This document shows positions 5,442 through 6,910 of a stretch of DNA of 6,910 nt, piece by piece (position 1 is the stretch's first letter; each line of letters opens with the position of its first letter). The notes under the pieces are model-generated. The model ran no database searches and had not been told where the DNA came from. It was given only the letters and a program-made list of their open reading frames with translations. Location: NCBI GenBank assembly GCA_028276215.1, contig JAPYWT010000131.1, forward strand, positions 1 to 6,910, written 5' to 3'. The position numbers and the translations under genes were made by a program. This DNA is from Thermoflexus sp. (GTDB taxonomy: Bacteria > Chloroflexota > Anaerolineae > B4-G1 > DUEL01).

Positions 5442-6680
5442 TTACCGCTCCTCTATCTGTATGCTCTCAATCTCCAGCCCCGGCGGGGCGGTTGGATTGG
5501 CCGGGTTCCGCTCCGGCAGCGCCTGGAGAATCTCCAGCCCCTTCACTACCTTCCCGATAATCGTGTAGTGCCCGTCCAGGTCGGGCTGGGGGGCCAGTGT
5601 GATGAAGAACTGGCTGCTGCCCGTGTTGGGACCAGCGTTGGCGATGCCCACGACTCCCGCCGCGTCAAACTTCAGGTCGCCGATTTCGTCGTCGCACTGG
5701 AAGCCGGGGGTTCCGGCTGCTGTCCCGGTCGGGTCGCCAGCCTGGACGACAAAATTCGGGATGACGCGGAAGAAGGTTGTCCCATCGTACCAGCCCTGGC
5801 GGGCCAGAAAGATGAAACTGTTGACGTTGAGCGGAGCCTGGGCCGCGTAGAGTTCTATGGCGATGTCCCCTTTGGGCGTGCGAATGGTGGCAACGTACTG
5901 GCGGGCGGGGTCAATCTGGAGGGCGGGCGGCGCGCTGTAAAGGCGGGGCTCCAGAAGGGCCAGACCGATCAGTGCGCTCAGGCCCTGATAGGAAATCCCC
6001 CACTGGTCCGTGGGATACATCCGACCGTTGACGATGAACGACGGTGTCCCCGGCAGTCCCATCGTAACGGCCTCCTGGTACTGCCCCATCACCCGGGCCT
6101 GAAAGGTGTGTTCCTGCAGGTCCCGGTTGAACCGCTCCACGTCCAGCCCCAGTTCCTGCGCGTAACCGCTCAACACCTGAGGCATCTGGTCGGCGGGAAG
6201 GACGGCCCATTCTCGCTGCCGCTGAAAGAGCAGGTCGTGCATCTCCCAGAACTTCCCCTGAGCCCCGGCGGCCTCGGCAGCCTCGGCCGCGATCTGGGCC
6301 TTGTCGTGGATGCTGGTGAGCGGGAAATGTCGGTAGACGATGCGCAGATGGTCTTTGTGCGTTTCTAACAGAAACGCCAGCAGGGGGTCCACCCCTGCGC
6401 AGCCCGGTCATTGGAAGTCCGAATACTCCACCAGCGTAACCGGCGCGTCGGCCGGGCCACGGGTCCAGTCCGCGTCAGTGACCGGCGGGACGTTCAGCGC
6501 AGGCAGAGAGGCGAAGATGGAGGGGACGGCCCGGCAGGTGGCGGTGGAGACCGTTGTGGGTGTGGGGATGGCCGTCGGGGGCGCGGTGGGCACGTTGCTG
6601 ACCGGGGTCCCCGTCTTCTGGCAGCCCACCAGCACGCCCACAATGAGAGCCAGAACGAATGGAACGGTGAATTTTTTCAT
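5442..6680 (-). CDS. Lipoprotein selenoprotein candidate: DsbA-like thioredoxin fold (UPGC) fused to cyclophilin prolyl isomerase, TGA read as Sec91
   Basis: This is one frame of 412 residues if TGA 6408-6410 is decoded as selenocysteine. ATG 6680 (MKKFTVPFVLALIVGVLVGC) follows AGGAG by 8 nt and gives a lipoprotein signal with lipobox LVGC, C20. A Thr/Pro-rich linker spans about 21-48. The DsbA-like domain (about 65-245) has RGPADAPVTLVEYSDFQ before the redox site U91-P92-G93-C94, a helical insert with FWEMHDLLF, and the cis-Pro loop GTPSF (P213) followed by IVNG. The cyclophilin domain (about 263-410) shows FFRVIPNFVVQAGDP (catalytic-type R305, F310, Q313), GSSQFFIT and LDGHYTIIGKV. Predicted role: disulfide exchange plus proline isomerisation on substrates outside the membrane. 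The stop is TAA. Without recoding, the gene would be split into a 90-residue stub and a 316-residue piece starting at GTG 6392 with no Shine-Dalgarno sequence, lacking signal peptide and first catalytic residue. A TGC-to-TGA mutation or sequencing error is the alternative. Confidence 0.8.
6380..6398 (-). promoter_or_regulatory. Candidate bacterial SECIS stem-loop
   Basis: Reading the minus strand, GCAGGGG (6398-6392) pairs perfectly with CCCCTGC (6386-6380) around the loop TGGAC (6391-6387). The stem begins 9 nt after the TGA and the loop begins 16 nt after it. Known bacterial SECIS elements sit immediately 3' of the UGA within the coding sequence and need a small apical loop with an early G, about 16-37 nt from the UGA. 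The loop here has G at its second and third positions. Weaker outer pairs (6403-6402 with 6377-6376, and C6399 with G6378 past a bulged base) could lengthen it. No SelB-binding test is possible from sequence alone. Confidence 0.6.
6408..6410 (-). other. In-frame TGA, proposed selenocysteine codon
   Basis: The codons run TTC CAA TGA CCG GGC TGC, i.e. F-Q-stop-P-G-C. In DsbA-like proteins this position is the nucleophilic cysteine of CPxC. It is the only interruption in 413 codons. TGA ends other genes in the window (2426-2428, 1607-1609, 5041-5043), so it is not a sense codon in general. Confidence 0.75.
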
Positions 6681-6688
6681 CCCATTTG

Positions 6689-6693
6689 CTCCT
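6689..6693 (-). promoter_or_regulatory. Ribosome-binding site that fixes the lipoprotein start
   Basis: AGGAG on the minus strand lies 8 nt before ATG 6680. This supports the start at the lipoprotein signal and rules out the longer in-frame extension reaching to 6899, which runs antisense-like through the neighbouring membrane protein in another frame. Confidence 0.8.
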
Positions 6694-6718
6694 GATTCAT
6701 TGGAGTTCAAGGGGAAAC

Positions 6719-6910
6719 TTACTGGTTGTTGTACAAAGCCCCTGCCACCACGGCAAAGACCAGCACAACCAGGGTGGCAATCGGCTGGCCGAAGGTGAAG
6801 CCCAGAATGGTTCCCCCCATCACCATCGCCCAGATAGGGAAGGCCAGCGTGGTCAGGACGACATTCAGAACCTTCCCCGGCCCCTGGGTCCCCCACCACC
6901 GCAGACCGAA
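6719..6910 (-). CDS. Hypothetical membrane protein, C-terminal part (partial)
   Basis: The frame is open from the right edge to TAA at 6719 and gives 63 residues. After a short polar, Trp-containing start (FGLRWWGTQGPGK), two hydrophobic segments follow: about 15-36 (LNVVLTTLAFPIWAMVMGGT) and about 43-60 (ATLVVLVFAVVAGALY), ending NNQ. This is the tail of an integral membrane protein, or most of a small one. I do not recognise the family, and nothing in it identifies it as a DsbB or VKOR partner of the downstream thiol oxidoreductase. The stop is 38 bp before the lipoprotein ATG with no terminator hairpin between, so the two are probably co-transcribed. Confidence 0.6.
   Translation of the reverse strand, partial: FGLRWWGTQGPGKVLNVVLTTLAFPIWAMVMGGTILGFTFGQPIATLVVLVFAVVAGALYNNQ

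Noticed and set aside
5442..6392. An independent 316-residue protein starting at GTG 6392
   Set aside because: It would begin inside a thioredoxin fold, just after the redox motif, with no signal peptide and no Shine-Dalgarno sequence. It is in the same frame as the upstream piece.
5442..6680. Genome-wide reassignment of TGA (for example to Trp or Gly)
   Set aside because: The DUF192, DUF2085 and VapB genes all end at TGA in sensible places, with coupled starts right after or over them.
6408..6899. A separate 163-residue protein starting near 6899 and ending at the TGA
   Set aside because: Codons upstream of 6680 lie out of frame over the membrane protein ending at 6719 and look non-coding; the ribosome-binding site and lipoprotein signal place the start at 6680. 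Ending at the TGA would leave a stub without a functional domain.

Overview
The window is GC-rich and gene-dense. Most genes are on the minus strand and tightly packed. The gene families (DUF192, DUF2085, PrsW, VapBC, and a lipoprotein joining a DsbA-like domain to a cyclophilin) and the many short palindromic 'words' between genes suggest an environmental or thermophilic bacterium of the Chloroflexota (Anaerolineae-like). That placement is inferred from style and was not tested by any search.

Layout, left to right. Positions 1-2791 hold a four-gene minus-strand cluster, transcribed right to left: a DUF192 protein (2426-2791), a DUF2085 membrane protein with a CHR...CxxC signature (1607-2419), a membrane-anchored putative HExxH zinc peptidase (284-1603), and the start of a secreted protein with a proline-rich repeat, possibly a subtilase propeptide (1-282, cut by the window edge). 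The gaps are 0 to a few bases, so this is almost certainly one operon. Positions 2792-3096 are non-coding. They hold a 14-bp tandem repeat, a MITE-like 133-bp inverted-repeat element with an apparent 8-bp target duplication and a terminator-like hairpin, and a 10-bp tandem repeat. A PrsW-family intramembrane protease follows on the minus strand (3097-4317).

Positions 4318-4764 form a divergent intergenic region filled with nested palindromes, including a mirrored foldback structure of about 247 bp (4449-4695). A probable operator palindrome lies just upstream of a plus-strand VapBC toxin-antitoxin pair (4765-5437). VapC converges, with a 4-bp gap, on a minus-strand lipoprotein gene (5442-6680). 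Upstream of that lies the C-terminus of a small membrane protein (6719-6910).

The most notable finding is in the lipoprotein gene. Its reading frame is interrupted once, by an in-frame TGA (6408-6410), exactly where the first catalytic cysteine of the DsbA-like CPxC motif should be. The frame reads FQ-TGA-PGC and then stays open for 321 codons through the rest of the thioredoxin fold and a complete cyclophilin domain. A strong 7-bp stem with a UGGAC loop begins 9 nt after the TGA, where a bacterial SECIS element would lie. I therefore read it as one gene for a 412-residue selenoprotein (Sec91, motif U-P-G-C): an exported thiol oxidoreductase fused to a prolyl isomerase. TGA is used as a normal stop by three other genes in the window, which argues against a general code change. 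A nonsense mutation or sequencing error cannot be excluded from one sequence.
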